Source of the DNA: Chamaelirium japonicum
Taxonomy: Eukaryota > Streptophyta > Magnoliopsida > Liliales > Melanthiaceae
Direction of reading: 5' to 3'
DNA length: 64,000 bases
Assembly: GCA_947650365.1 (NCBI GenBank)
Contig: OX393549.1
Location: 82,190,819-82,254,818, forward strand
Below the pieces are notes generated by a model. It saw only the letters and a list, made by a program, of their open reading frames with translations, did no database searches and was not told the DNA's origin. This document shows, one piece after another, positions 55,020-64,000 of this stretch (positions are counted from its first letter, which is position 1; each line of letters begins with the position of its first letter). A program made the translations under genes and the position numbers.

Positions 55020-56300
55020 AAGAGGCCCACAATGGTCTATGAAAACACCACTACACATCCCCCTAGCCGATATGGGACTAAATCCAACATTAATCACCCC
55101 CTCACATGAGGCTAGGTATAGACAAACTTTGAGGGGGCCCCACTTGTGTAGAACACCATGACACGAGAGTAAGGTTGGGCAGACTTCGATGCCCCCAGAT
55201 TGACCTTCAGACTGTTGGAAATCTAATCGTTCTAAACTAGCAAATTTAGGATTTAATCAAATTATTAATATTAAAATTGATTAGCAAATGTTATTTTCGC
55301 AAACAAGGACAAGGCACAAATTTCTTTTAGAAATTGTTTGCCAAGGCAGAGCGGGTTCTATGGAACCGTCATTCACCTTGCCGAACTTTTCTAAAAGGGA
55401 GATACAATCTATCTAAAATATATCTAATTATTTAGATTTCTCTATTAGATGCAAGTCGATTATTTTAGATCTAATGTTAGGACAAAAGAAGAGTTAGAAA
55501 CTCTGGCCTGTGGTCGAAGCGTGCTAGGCACTGTCCCAAGAATCTTATTGCCCCCCTCGTGCGGGTCTCGTGGCAATTGTTCTCGGAGATACGGCGACCC
55601 CGGTCAGGCGACCTCCTTCTCGTCGGCACGACTCCAAGAAGGTTTTGCGAACCTCGTAGACTTTCAGGAACCCAGCGACTCGATGACGATCTTCTCGAGG
55701 CCGGGAGGTAGCACCGCAGCAAGGCTTTGGTCCGAGAGAGGGAGTCTCTTCGGAGCAAAGGGGCAGCACCACAGCAACACGGCACGAGAGAATGGGAGAG
55801 AGAGAGGCAGTAAGCAGAGAGGAATTCCGATTTTCGGAGTGTGTACATCCCATGGCTGCACCGGGCCTTATATAGGCCTCGGGCTGTTAATGGGAGGCTG
55901 AAAGAGGGGAGCGGTTAATGGGCTGCGATTAAGCCCATTAACCTCGCACGTTACAGCTCTCGTAACGGCTCGCATGCAGCAACGGGTCGCATGCAAAACG
56001 GCTAGTAGCCAAAAAGGAATTTAATAAATGGGGGAGGACTTAATAGCAAAAAACAAAAAGAGGGCAGGTGCGGACCAGCCCATTTCGGAGGTGCTATCGT
56101 GTCCGGGTCCGCGGGCGCACACACATGCGCCGCCCAGCCCATGCCCAAGCCCGGCCCGGCACACACGCGCACGCGTGTGTGAGCTAGTGGAGCCCCTCCT
56201 CTAGTGTGATGACTAGTGGGGGGAAGTGGGCAAATCCTTATATGTTGGTAGGGGATTTCTCCCCTAACCGATATGGGACTAAAAGTGTGGTTTTAACACA
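55020..56300 (-). repeat. LTR-like sequence, class unresolved
   Basis: On the minus strand a TATA box (TATATAAG, plus about 55870-55876) and LTR-like ends TGTTGG...CCAACA occur, and GATATGGGACTAAA appears at both about 55070 and about 56270. A tract CATGTGAGGGGGTG (minus strand) before TGTTGGATTTAG resembles a polypurine tract plus LTR start. No coding domain was recognised; borders are approximate. Confidence 0.4.
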
Positions 56301-56745
56301 CACACACCACACACAGACCTCTTTGAGTCCTTACTCTAACGCCCTGTCCTCTGGCCACCTGGCCGGTCTAACCAAAAAAACAAGTTTCAACTACAAAGTC
56401 ATACCTTCTCTACTACTATTGCTTCTTACAACGAAATCAATAAACTCAAGAACCGGTGGAATGAATAAAGAGGAATTGACCCTCATTTCTGGCACGTGGG
56501 AAAAGATGAGCCACGAATCAAACTTTTTTACGAAAGGGATTGAAAGCCATAATAATATCTTTTGCATTTATCAATATCTATACCCTTTCAATAAAAGATA
56601 ATGTTTGGTTTAGCTCTTATTTTCCATCGCATAGGGAAACGTTTTTCGACCTTTCCATTTTACCCTTTGCTTCTCATCTTGTTTACTTCCTATATTTTAT
56701 ACCTATATTCCTAAATCAAGGGCTTTGACTGTCATATAACATGAG
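56300..56745 (+). other. intergenic, no gene seen
   Basis: AT-rich sequence without recognisable features. Confidence 0.4.
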
Positions 56746-56749
56746 TTTA

Positions 56750-57275
56750 AGAAACCCTTTGCACATACACCCCTAACAAATTTTTATATTTTTTCTCTTA
56801 ACAAAAAATATGGATATTACACTTTGTACATACACCGCTAGCAAATATTGATTTTGTTTTTCATATTTGGTTTGGATGTAGGACCCCTTTGCATATACAC
56901 CCCTAATCAATGTTGATTTTACCCCTAACAAAAGTTGATAGCCTTCGTACACTCACCCCTAGCAAATGTTGATATTGTTTTGCGGATTTGGTTTGGGTGT
57001 GCCCCTTTACATAAACACTCTCGACAAATGTTGATTTACCCCTTGCACATATATCACTGACAAAAATTGATATTTTGCACATACACCCCAAACAAATACT
57101 GATATTATTTTTTACCCCTTTACAAATACACCCCAAACTAATGCTGATATTATTTTTCACCCCTTTGCACATACACCAATAACAAATGTGATTATTACCT
57201 TTTAAACTTACACTCCTAACAAATGTTGATATGATTTTTCGAATTTGGTTTGGATGTATGACCCATGTGAACATA
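56750..57275 (+). repeat. degenerate minisatellite
   Basis: Variable units of the type CCCTTTGCACATACACCCC followed by TAACAAATGTTGATATT repeat about ten times with irregular spacing. Non-coding; the minus-strand frames with repeated CKGVKNNISI are artefacts. Confidence 0.75.
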
Positions 57276-57284
57276 CACTCATAA

Positions 57285-57807
57285 GGGTGCAAAATCTAGC
57301 TAACGCCTAATAGTGGGGACCGCCAGCTCTGTCAGGGGTCCAAGAAGTCAATAGTGGGGCCCACCAGCCCTGCATGGGGTCCACGAAGACAACAGTGAGA
57401 ACCGCCAGCCCTGCCTGGGGCCTACGAAGATGATATTAGGACCCGCCAGCCCGGCTTGAGGCCCACGAACATGATAATGGGACCCGCCAGCCCTGCGTGA
57501 GGCCCATAAAGATGACAATAGAACCCACCAGTCCTTCAGGGTCCCACGGGCACTGTTCGAGGTCTAGTAAATCTTTCCCGGATATTCACCAAAACCATGA
57601 ATATTTTCAAAACTCTATAAATAGCAAATCATGTAAATATTCTAGACCGGAATTCATTATTCCCAATTATACTTTTTGTTTTCCAGAATTCATTGGGCCT
57701 TCAGGTAATCAAACTTTGGCAAGCCTACCCTACCCACTGTTTACTTGTATAAGCACTCCTCGGCCTGTTGAGAGTAGCTCTCCTTTTTTATCACAACGTC
57801 CCATGTC

Positions 57808-57853
<46 letters not shown>

Positions 57854-57978
57854 ACTACAGTGTCTGCACGACAGCTCAGCAGACGATAGCTCGACACTCT
57901 ACAGTGCCCCACATTCAAACTCAACCCTCAATCGACTGTTGAAGGAAGATCGTACGATGGCCATAATTTTCCCCCACA
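57285..57978 (+). repeat. gypsy LTR, plus orientation
   Basis: Begins GGGTGCAAAATCTAGC, then a 41-bp tandem array (57300-57545; GGACCCGCCAGCCCTGC units), a (CT)n run at 57809-57851, and ends TTTTCCCCCACA at 57978. A primer-binding-like GTTTGACACCGTCTGTGG follows. Its reverse complement resembles the LTR at 62059-62735. Confidence 0.7.
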
Positions 57979-58168
57979 GTTTGACACCGTCTGTGGAATC
58001 CTTCCAAATCGATCTATGACATTCGAGCTTCCCAGCTCCTTTGATCAAACAACAACTATCGATTGCTGAAGCAATCCACCTGTCTCCATCGTTATACCCG
58101 AATGACGAAGACACGACCTGTGGATCAGCTAGAGGGAAGCAACATGCATCTAGACATTCAGCATCTTA
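57979..58168 (+). other. gypsy leader after the plus-orientation LTR
   Basis: Starts with the primer-binding-like GTTTGACACCGTCTG. The whole stretch is the diverged reverse complement of 61870-62058, the leader of the minus-strand element. It stops at about 58168, where minus-strand protease sequence begins. Confidence 0.65.
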
Positions 58169-58659
58169 TGAACCTGATGCCCTCCCCAGTTGTAAATTTG
58201 AAGAGTTGGTGATAAGAGGAGGAGACGACGCTGATCTGGTGGAGAAAGGGCCTGCCAAGGATGATATTGAAGTTCGATGTCCCTTCGACGACAGTGAACC
58301 GAATCAATGCTCGCATCTCCTACCCAAGATCGAGTGTGAACCTTGCCTCCCCATAGTCATGCTTTGCTCACCGTTGAAGCTGGTGATGACGATGATGACT
58401 ATGTCAAGGCTCTCGTACTTATGGCTGAGACGCTTGAAGCAGTCGGAGAATATGATATCGATAGAGCTGCCGGTGTCGATGAGGATTCGGTTAACGAAAC
58501 TCCCGTCAACGACGAGGTAAAGGACCAGGGGGTCTCGATGCAGAGTGCAAACTCCATTGAGGTCTTGGTCGGTGACGACGATTGCAGGTCAAGGCAGGCC
58601 TTTGATGGGCTTCTCGATCCAAGACTCCTCGATTTGAGCCACTGTGCGCATGTGATCAA
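58169..58659 (-). pseudogene. Ty3/gypsy aspartic protease region
   Basis: The minus strand reads DQDLNGVCTLHRDPLVLYLV, then the active site LIDTGSSIDIIFSD (plus about 58450-58485), then SFNGEQSMTMG, and in a shifted frame NFNIILGRPFLHQISVV. These are successive blocks of the retropepsin of plant gypsy elements. A frameshift separates the last two blocks. At its left it is joined to leader sequence in the opposite orientation; at its right it is cut by the miniature LTR element. Gag continues on the other side (60189 onward). Confidence 0.8.
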
Positions 58660-59271
58660 TGTGGGGGGAAATTTTCGAGTCGCCTTGATCGAGAATCCCA
58701 CCCCACAGTTTTGATTGAATTTGATGGTTTGTAGAGTTAGAGAGATGGGAGAGTAGATAAAGAGAGTAGAGAGTGATGACACAATGATTGATGACGGAGT
58801 TCGGTCTTACGACCTACGTCTCCGGGCGAGAGGTGCCACCTGATCTTCACTATAATTTGAGTAAATGATGGGTGAGCATTCTCTTGACAGGCCAAGAGAA
58901 GCTTCGTACAGTGGGGTTGCACGGAGCAACTAGAAGAGAACAAGAAGGGGAGAATTGAGCTCTAGCACTTGTTCTGGAATCCTCCTCCTCTGATTGAATG
59001 ACCAACCCCCTTCCTGGATGCCTTGGGGATCCTTTTATAGCATATGCACGTGCCCGATATGGCAGTGACGACGTGGCGATGATGACGTGGCACTGGTTCT
59101 GGGCCTCCTTGTTGGGCCCTTATTGGGCCGTTGTTCGGGCCCAATAAGGGGGAGGGCTTGATCTGCGAGCCCCGTAGAGTGGGCCCATGAGACCGGGCGG
59201 GCTTACCCACTTGGGCCATTGCGCGGGCCCATGCCGCTCTGATCCGGTCTGGTATAATTTTTGCACCCACA
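58660..59271 (-). repeat. 3' LTR of the miniature element
   Basis: 612 bases, highly similar to 59572-60183. A TATA-like TATAAAAG (minus strand, plus about 59032-59039) lies in the same place as in the other LTR. Confidence 0.9.
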
Positions 59272-59571
59272 GTTACCCCCTCCCAGTCGGGTCAGAACCC
59301 CCTAGGTCGGCTGGGATTCCATGGTGCAAACACCTTGTGGTGCGAGCCAAAAAGTCTCAGTTTTGCGAGGGGGCGTTTCCGAAAACTCAGTACATTTCCC
59401 GACCGAGAAGACGCCGAGATCCTTTTGGTGCGAGCCAAAAAGTCTCGGTTTTGCGAGGGGGCGTTTCCGAAAACTCAGTACGTTTCCCGACCGAGAGGAC
59501 GCCGAGACCCCTTTTCCCTCACAAAACCGAGACTTTTTGGCTCGCACCAAAAGGGTCTCGGCGCCAAAGAT
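59272..59571 (-). other. 300-base interior of the miniature element
   Basis: Contains a direct duplication (GTGCGAGCCAAAAAGTCTC(A/G)G units at about 59340 and 59429, 89-base offset) and an inverted third copy (GACTTTTTGGCTCGCAC at about 59531), so the transcript can fold into a long hairpin. No open frame of note. Confidence 0.85.
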
Positions 59572-60183
59572 TGTGGGGGGAAATTTTCGAGCTGTCTTGA
59601 TCGAGAATCCCACTCCACAGCCTTGATTGAATTTGATGGTTTGTAGAGTTAGAGAGATGGGAGAGTAGATAAAGAGAGTAGAGAGTGATGACACAATGAT
59701 TGGTGACGGAGTTCGGTCTTACGACCTACGTCTCCGGGCCAGAGGTGCCACCTAATCTTCACTATAATTTGAGTAAATAATGGGTGAGCATTCTCTTGAC
59801 AGGCCAAGAGAAGCTTCGTACAGATTGGTTGCACGGAGCAACTAGAAGAGAACAAGAAGGGGAGAATTGAGCTCTAGAACTTGCTCTGTAATCCTCCTCC
59901 TTTGATTGAATGACCAACCCCCTTCCTGGATGCCTTGGGGGTCCTTTTATAGCATAGGCACGTGCCCGATATGGCAGTGACGACGTGGCGATGATGACGT
60001 GGTACTGGTTCTGGGCCTCCTTGCTGAGCCCTTATTGGGCCGTTGTTCTGGCTCAATAAAGGGGAGGGCTTGATCTGCGAACCCCGTAGAGTGGGCCCAT
60101 GAGACCGGGCGGGCTTACCCACTTGGGCCGTTGCGCGGGCCAATGCCGCTCTGATCCGGTCTGGTATAATTTTTTCACCCACA
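59572..60183 (-). repeat. 5' LTR of the miniature element
   Basis: 612 bases, pairing with 58660-59271. The two differ by scattered substitutions only. Confidence 0.9.
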
Positions 60184-60188
60184 ATCAA

Positions 60189-62058
60189 CACGTCACACTT
60201 GGCGCTCAATCTCCTTTTAAGTCGGAGTCTAGTGATGGAGATTGCCGTAGATACCATAGATCTTCACTTGAACCATATGGGAGGTCGATTGACGTTCGAC
60301 CGAACGGATCCAACACATCTCCTTTTTTATTTGATGAGGGAGAAGAGGAGGAAGTGAATCGTTTGCTGGGACGATGTTGGCCTTGAACTTCTGAAGGTGA
60401 CCTTCCTGCAAAAGGTCCTCCATGTGATACTTCGGGCTGTAACACCGGATGGTGGGGTGGCCATGACACCGGTGGAAGTCGCAGTAGACTGACTTGTCCT
60501 CCGTCTGCTTAGTGCCAGGCTGGAAAGGGTCGAGCGTCCTGAGGTAGTCTTCGTGCTGGATCTGCTCAAGAATAATATCTATTGGCATATTCCAGTTGGT
60601 GAAGTCAGTCCTCTGAAGCTTAGCGGGTTTATCGCCTGCCTACTTTGGCCTTTTGGAAGATCCATATCTCTTGGCCTGAGCATTGTGAGCTAGGGCCACT
60701 AGTCTCTCCGGTTCCTTCTCGGAGAGGTGCTTCTTAATGTCATGCCCTTTACGAGTGACTTGATCGTCCTCCACCTCGATTTTCCTCTGGATCCGATCAA
60801 AGAGAGTACCGAGGGAGGCGATAGGATTGCGGTTGAGGTCGTTGTAGATATGGAGGTCATAGCGCAGGGCATTCTGGAATGCCAACATGACCGCTTCGTT
60901 GTTGAGGTGACGTCCGAAGAGCGCAGCGTACTCATTCCGGAATCTCCGAGTGAACTCTTGGAGGGTTTCATCTGATCCCATCTTGACCTGGTAGAGGGAG
61001 TCCAACTCCTTCTCTGGTTTGATGTTCAACCGATAGTGCTGAACGAAGAGATCTGTCAGATCCGCAAACCAGTTCATGGATCCCTGTCGGGATGTGGTGA
61101 TACCAATCAAGGGATAGGTCATCGAGTTTATCGACAAAGGTGCGGCACATGACTTGGTTGTCGTGGTCGTGCAGCGCCAACGCTTGTTTGAAAGCAAGGA
61201 CGTGCAGTGTCAGATCTCCTATTAGGTAGTTGAACTTGGGGAGAGATGGAGTCCTCCAGCTCCAAGGGAAAGGAGCTTGAAGAATTTATCGATGAAGGGG
61301 TCCCTCAAATGCATGGGTGTTCTAACGATCACCTCGTCGGTTTGAGAGATATCTCGGAAGGAGAGAAGGCAGCGAGGGTATCGGAGTTGCTCTTGTCGTC
61401 CGATGCTCTACCAGAGCTCGATCGTTGTAGTTAAGCAGCCGGACTCTGGGGAGGCGACCTCCGTTCTAAGTATCCCTCACGGTGCAAGGATCGGAGGATA
61501 ACTCGAAATTGAGTAACTTGGGGTGACGAGCAAACTCATCGAGACACTCTAGACTGTCAGCAGATTGACTCCTGCTTCAGTGATGACTCGTCGAAGAGAG
61601 TCTCTCTCAATCATAAGAGCATCATTATATTTCATGAGGGAGAGGAGTTGGAAATCCTCCGCTGTGATCTGGTATGTCGCCTAAGGATCGGCGGTGGGCA
61701 AGATGTGTGTTTTTCCTGGACACTGAGTAGTTGCGTCGGCAGGCTGAGGAGATAGCCAAGGTTGAGTCTGAGCGGCGTGATCAGCCAACCGATGACTCCT
61801 CGAATTTATAGCAGGATGTTGTTTCGGGTGTTGGCTCGTCGCGAACCTATGACTCATTGAGCGAGTCGTAGGATGCTGGATGTCCAGATGGACATTGCTT
61901 TCCTCCAGCTAGTCCAAGGGTCTTGTCTTTGTCATTTTGGTATAGCAATGGAGACAAACGAATTGCTTAGGTAATCGGTGGTTGCTACTTGACCAAAGAA
62001 GCTAAAAAGGCTGGAGGTCGCTAGTCGTTAGGGAAGGATCCCACAAGCGGTGCCAAAC
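60189..62058 (-). pseudogene. Ty3/gypsy gag and leader, minus strand
   Basis: The gag capsid-type domain is at 60640-61197 (NWFADLTDLFVQHYRLN, LYQVKMGSDETLQEFTRRFR, AVMLAFQNALRYDLHIYNDL). The zinc knuckle CDFHRCHGHPTIRC is at about 60450-60490 in another frame, followed by YHMEDLLQEGHLQKF. Further upstream is a coiled-coil-like EDFQLLSLMKYNDALMIERD (about 61610-61670). Frameshifts and stops separate the blocks. The leader next to the LTR (61870-62058) holds GTTTGGCACCGCTTGTGGG, a primer-binding-like site. Confidence 0.82.
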
Positions 62059-62735
62059 TGTGGGGGAGGACTACGGTCGTCGTACGGTCCCCCTCCAACA
62101 GTCAATGAAAAGTATTGACCTTCGAGATGTGGCGCGTTGTAGAGTGCTGAGTTATCACGTGCTGAGCTGTCACGCTAGCACTGTAGAGTAGAGAGAGAGA
62201 GAGAGAGTTGACACAGGATATGACAGAGTTCGGCCAAAACCTACATCTCCATGCGGTAAAACGCAATCTTCGAATCCACTATCTCTGAAGGAGTAGAGCT
62301 ACTCTCGACAGGCCGAGGAGTGCTTATACAAGTAGAGAGAGAGGAATGGACTTGGCTAGAATCTGAATACCATAAAGCTCTGGGAGCTCTGGAAAACAGA
62401 AAGTGGAATGTGGGATAATAGAATTCGATCTGAAATATTTGTCGGGTCTGCTATATCTGGAGGGATTTACCAGATCCTGAATAGTATCTGTGGGCCCTAG
62501 GCAGGACTGCAGGTCCCACAGTCGTCTTCATGGCCCCCAGACAGGGTTGTGGGTCCCACCGTCGTTTTGGTGGGCCCCATGCGAAGTTGCGCGTCTCACA
62601 GTTATCTCTGTGGGCCCCAGATAGGATTGCAGGTCTCATGATCGTCTCGGTGGGCCTTAGATAGGACTGCGGACCCCATCGTTGTGCGTTTGCCAGATTT
62701 TACTCCAACTGCCACTGTTTATTTCTATAATTTCA
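62059..62735 (-). repeat. gypsy 5' LTR, minus orientation
   Basis: Read on the minus strand it ends CCTCCCCCACA at 62059, just before the primer-binding-like site. The other end has GTAAAATCTGGCAAACGC near 62690-62710. A 41-bp tandem array of GGGCCCCAGA(C/T)AGG units lies at about 62490-62680, and a (GA)n run at 62186-62207. Matches the plus-orientation LTR at 57285-57978 in inverted form. Confidence 0.7.
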
Positions 62736-63033
62736 TTCTACGTTTCTTTGGTGTGGAGTCGTTATATCTGCTTTACACGATTCTATTCCTTCTTGCGACC
62801 TTTAAAGGCAAATCCTTTTGACTGATTGGGAATTTCAAGCAGAAGCTGAGCCATCCGATCTCCCCCACTTGTCCTACAAAGTGTGTACAACTCTTTTTTT
62901 TATTATTCTCTTTTGATAGGAACGAATAAAGGGAAACGCAAATCGCAATGGCAGATAAAGCTATCGTTTCTCTGAATCGAGTTCGACAACATGGGAAACG
63001 TAGGTAAGTTGTATCCGTTTCCAAAGCCATGTT

Positions 63034-63040
63034 TATATAT
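63034..63040 (+). promoter_or_regulatory. TATA box of EF-hand copy 5
   Basis: TATATAT in GTTTATATATACCCAGC, 75 bases before the start codon and only about 300 bases from the LTR edge. Confidence 0.7.
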
Positions 63041-63108
63041 ACCCAGCTGCTGGACTCAGTTCTGGATTCAGAGCTTCAAGAGGCAGGGGGCATAAGCAGC
63101 AAGCTATC

Positions 63109-63405
63109 ATGGCCATCAAGCACAGCTCCAGCAACTACACCACCCGGGCCCTGGACGGGGACATGACGGTGGAGGAATTCAAGGAGTGGCTGAGGAGGTT
63201 CGACGTTGACGGCGACGGGCGCATCAGCAGGGAGGAGCTGCGCCGGGCGATCCGCACGATCGGCGGGCGGTTCAGCTCCTGGAAGAGCGCCCGCGGGATC
63301 AAGCACGCCGACTTCGACGGTGATGGCTTCATCGGCGACGGCGAGATCGAGAAGCTCATCGAGTTTGCGCAGAAGAGCCTCGGCCTCAAGATCGTCACGT
63401 ACTAG
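63109..63405 (+). CDS. small two-EF-hand calcium-binding protein, copy 5
   Basis: 98 residues, intronless. Both loops are canonical: loop 1 residues 32-43 (DVDGDGRISREE) and loop 2 residues 68-79 (DFDGDGFIGDGE), at the same residue positions as in copies 1 and 3. The linker keeps the family's Trp-Lys (SSWKSARGIKHA). The N-terminus (MAIKHSSSNYTTRALDGDM) has no cleavable signal or membrane segment. The ATG is the first after the TATA box. It is the most complete calcium binder of the set with copy 4. Likely a calcium sensor; partners and expression cannot be read from sequence. Confidence 0.93.
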   Translation: MAIKHSSSNYTTRALDGDMTVEEFKEWLRRFDVDGDGRISREELRRAIRTIGGRFSSWKSARGIKHADFDGDGFIGDGEIEKLIEFAQKSLGLKIVTY

Positions 63406-64000
63406 GGCTACCGGCATCTACCGAGCCTTATGGGTGTTTGTGTGCTTGTTTGCTTTGTCATCTATCTTATTTTGTCTTATTATGTCCGACGTTTATATTT
63501 ATGCACTCTTCCCGATAACAAGATCGAATACTCACTCCAATTAATGATCTAGTAGTTGGTAATGTTATGTTGGAATATTAGGTCTAATGGTTTGGTTATA
63601 AGATTGGGATGTAGTCTTCCGACATGCCGAATGCCTTTGGGGGGCGAGCCAATATTTACTGACGTGGGTATTTTTGGTATTAACTAATTTTTTGGTTCTA
63701 TGAAAACCCTAACTGCGGATCAAAGGACTAAACCGCCAGTAGTCTTTGTACCTTCTTTTAGTTTTTAGTTCTATGTAGATGCTTAACCGCCAATAGTCTT
63801 TGTACCTTTTTTTTATTTTTGCCTCGGTGTATAGTGAAATCAGCCGCAAAGGGAAGAGGGTAGTTTGGTTATTCTTAAAGTGTAGCAGTTTCGATATTTT
63901 CCGAGGTTTTTTATTAACCTATAGATGCATCGAGGCTGAAAGGGCAAAGTCTCTCACGTACCCACCCACACACACGCACGCAAACAAAGATAAGGGAGTT
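63406..64000 (+). other. 3' flank of EF-hand copy 5
   Basis: No further gene. A duplicated phrase (AACCGCCA(G/A)TAGTCTTTGTACC) occurs at about 63731 and 63785. Intergenic. Confidence 0.4.

Larger units (their letters stand above)
58660..60183 (-). mobile_element. complete TRIM-like miniature LTR retrotransposon (1,524 bp)
   Basis: Two 612-base LTRs (58660-59271 and 59572-60183) in direct orientation, each reading on the minus strand from TGTGGGTG to CCCCCCACA. The 300-base interior has a primer-binding-like ATCTTTGGCGCCGAGACC next to the right LTR and a polypurine tract GGGAGGGGGTAAC next to the left one. ATCAA flanks the whole at 58655-58659 and 60184-60188. No coding capacity. It is inserted between the protease and gag of a gypsy element. 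Confidence 0.93.

Overview
This is plant nuclear DNA: it has TNP2/Ptta CACTA transposase genes with GT-AG introns, Ty3/gypsy and Ty1/copia pieces, an L1-type LINE, foldback and hAT-type MITEs, miniature LTR elements, Helitron-like ends and plant TATA boxes. The only intact host genes are GC-rich and intronless. That would fit a monocot or a magnoliid, but I cannot name the species.

The host content is one small dispersed gene family, all on the + strand: five copies of an intronless gene for a 94-98 residue protein with two EF-hands (9090-9380, 27222-27502, 33360-33650, 50774-51058, 63109-63405). Each has a TATA box 62-78 bases before its start codon. Four reading frames are intact. The second has lost 10 bases near its start and is frameshifted there. 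Copies 1 and 2 share promoter, coding and 3' flank, so they come from a local duplication. Copies 4 and 5 keep two canonical calcium loops, while copies 1-3 have a degenerate second loop.

Most of the remaining sequence is transposons. 1-6.2 kb: 3' part of a Ty3/gypsy element with a broken integrase end and a long, repeat-rich 3' LTR. 6.2-7.4 kb: a long unrecognised frame broken by four stops. 10.7-26.5 kb: a complete CACTA element of 15,718 bp with matching termini, a TGG target duplication, and two minus-strand genes; its TNP2 frame carries four nonsense codons and no frameshift. 26.5-33 kb: LTR and retroposon fragments and three hAT-type MITEs with 8-bp target duplications. 33.8-41.4 kb: tandem repeats, copia and gypsy gag/protease remnants, two Helitron-like ends and a copia LTR with primer-binding site. 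41.9-46.6 kb: a LINE split by a solo-LTR-like insert, a hAT MITE and a poly(A) retroposon, followed by a 321-bp miniature LTR element. 46.8-55 kb: more foldback MITEs, a second retroposon with a perfect 15-bp target duplication and another hAT MITE. 57.3-62.7 kb: a gypsy gag-protease unit between two LTR-plus-leader ends in inverted orientation, interrupted by a complete 1,524-bp miniature LTR retrotransposon with TSD ATCAA.

No tRNA, rRNA or CRISPR array was recognised. Gene functions rest on reading motifs by eye; no database search was possible.
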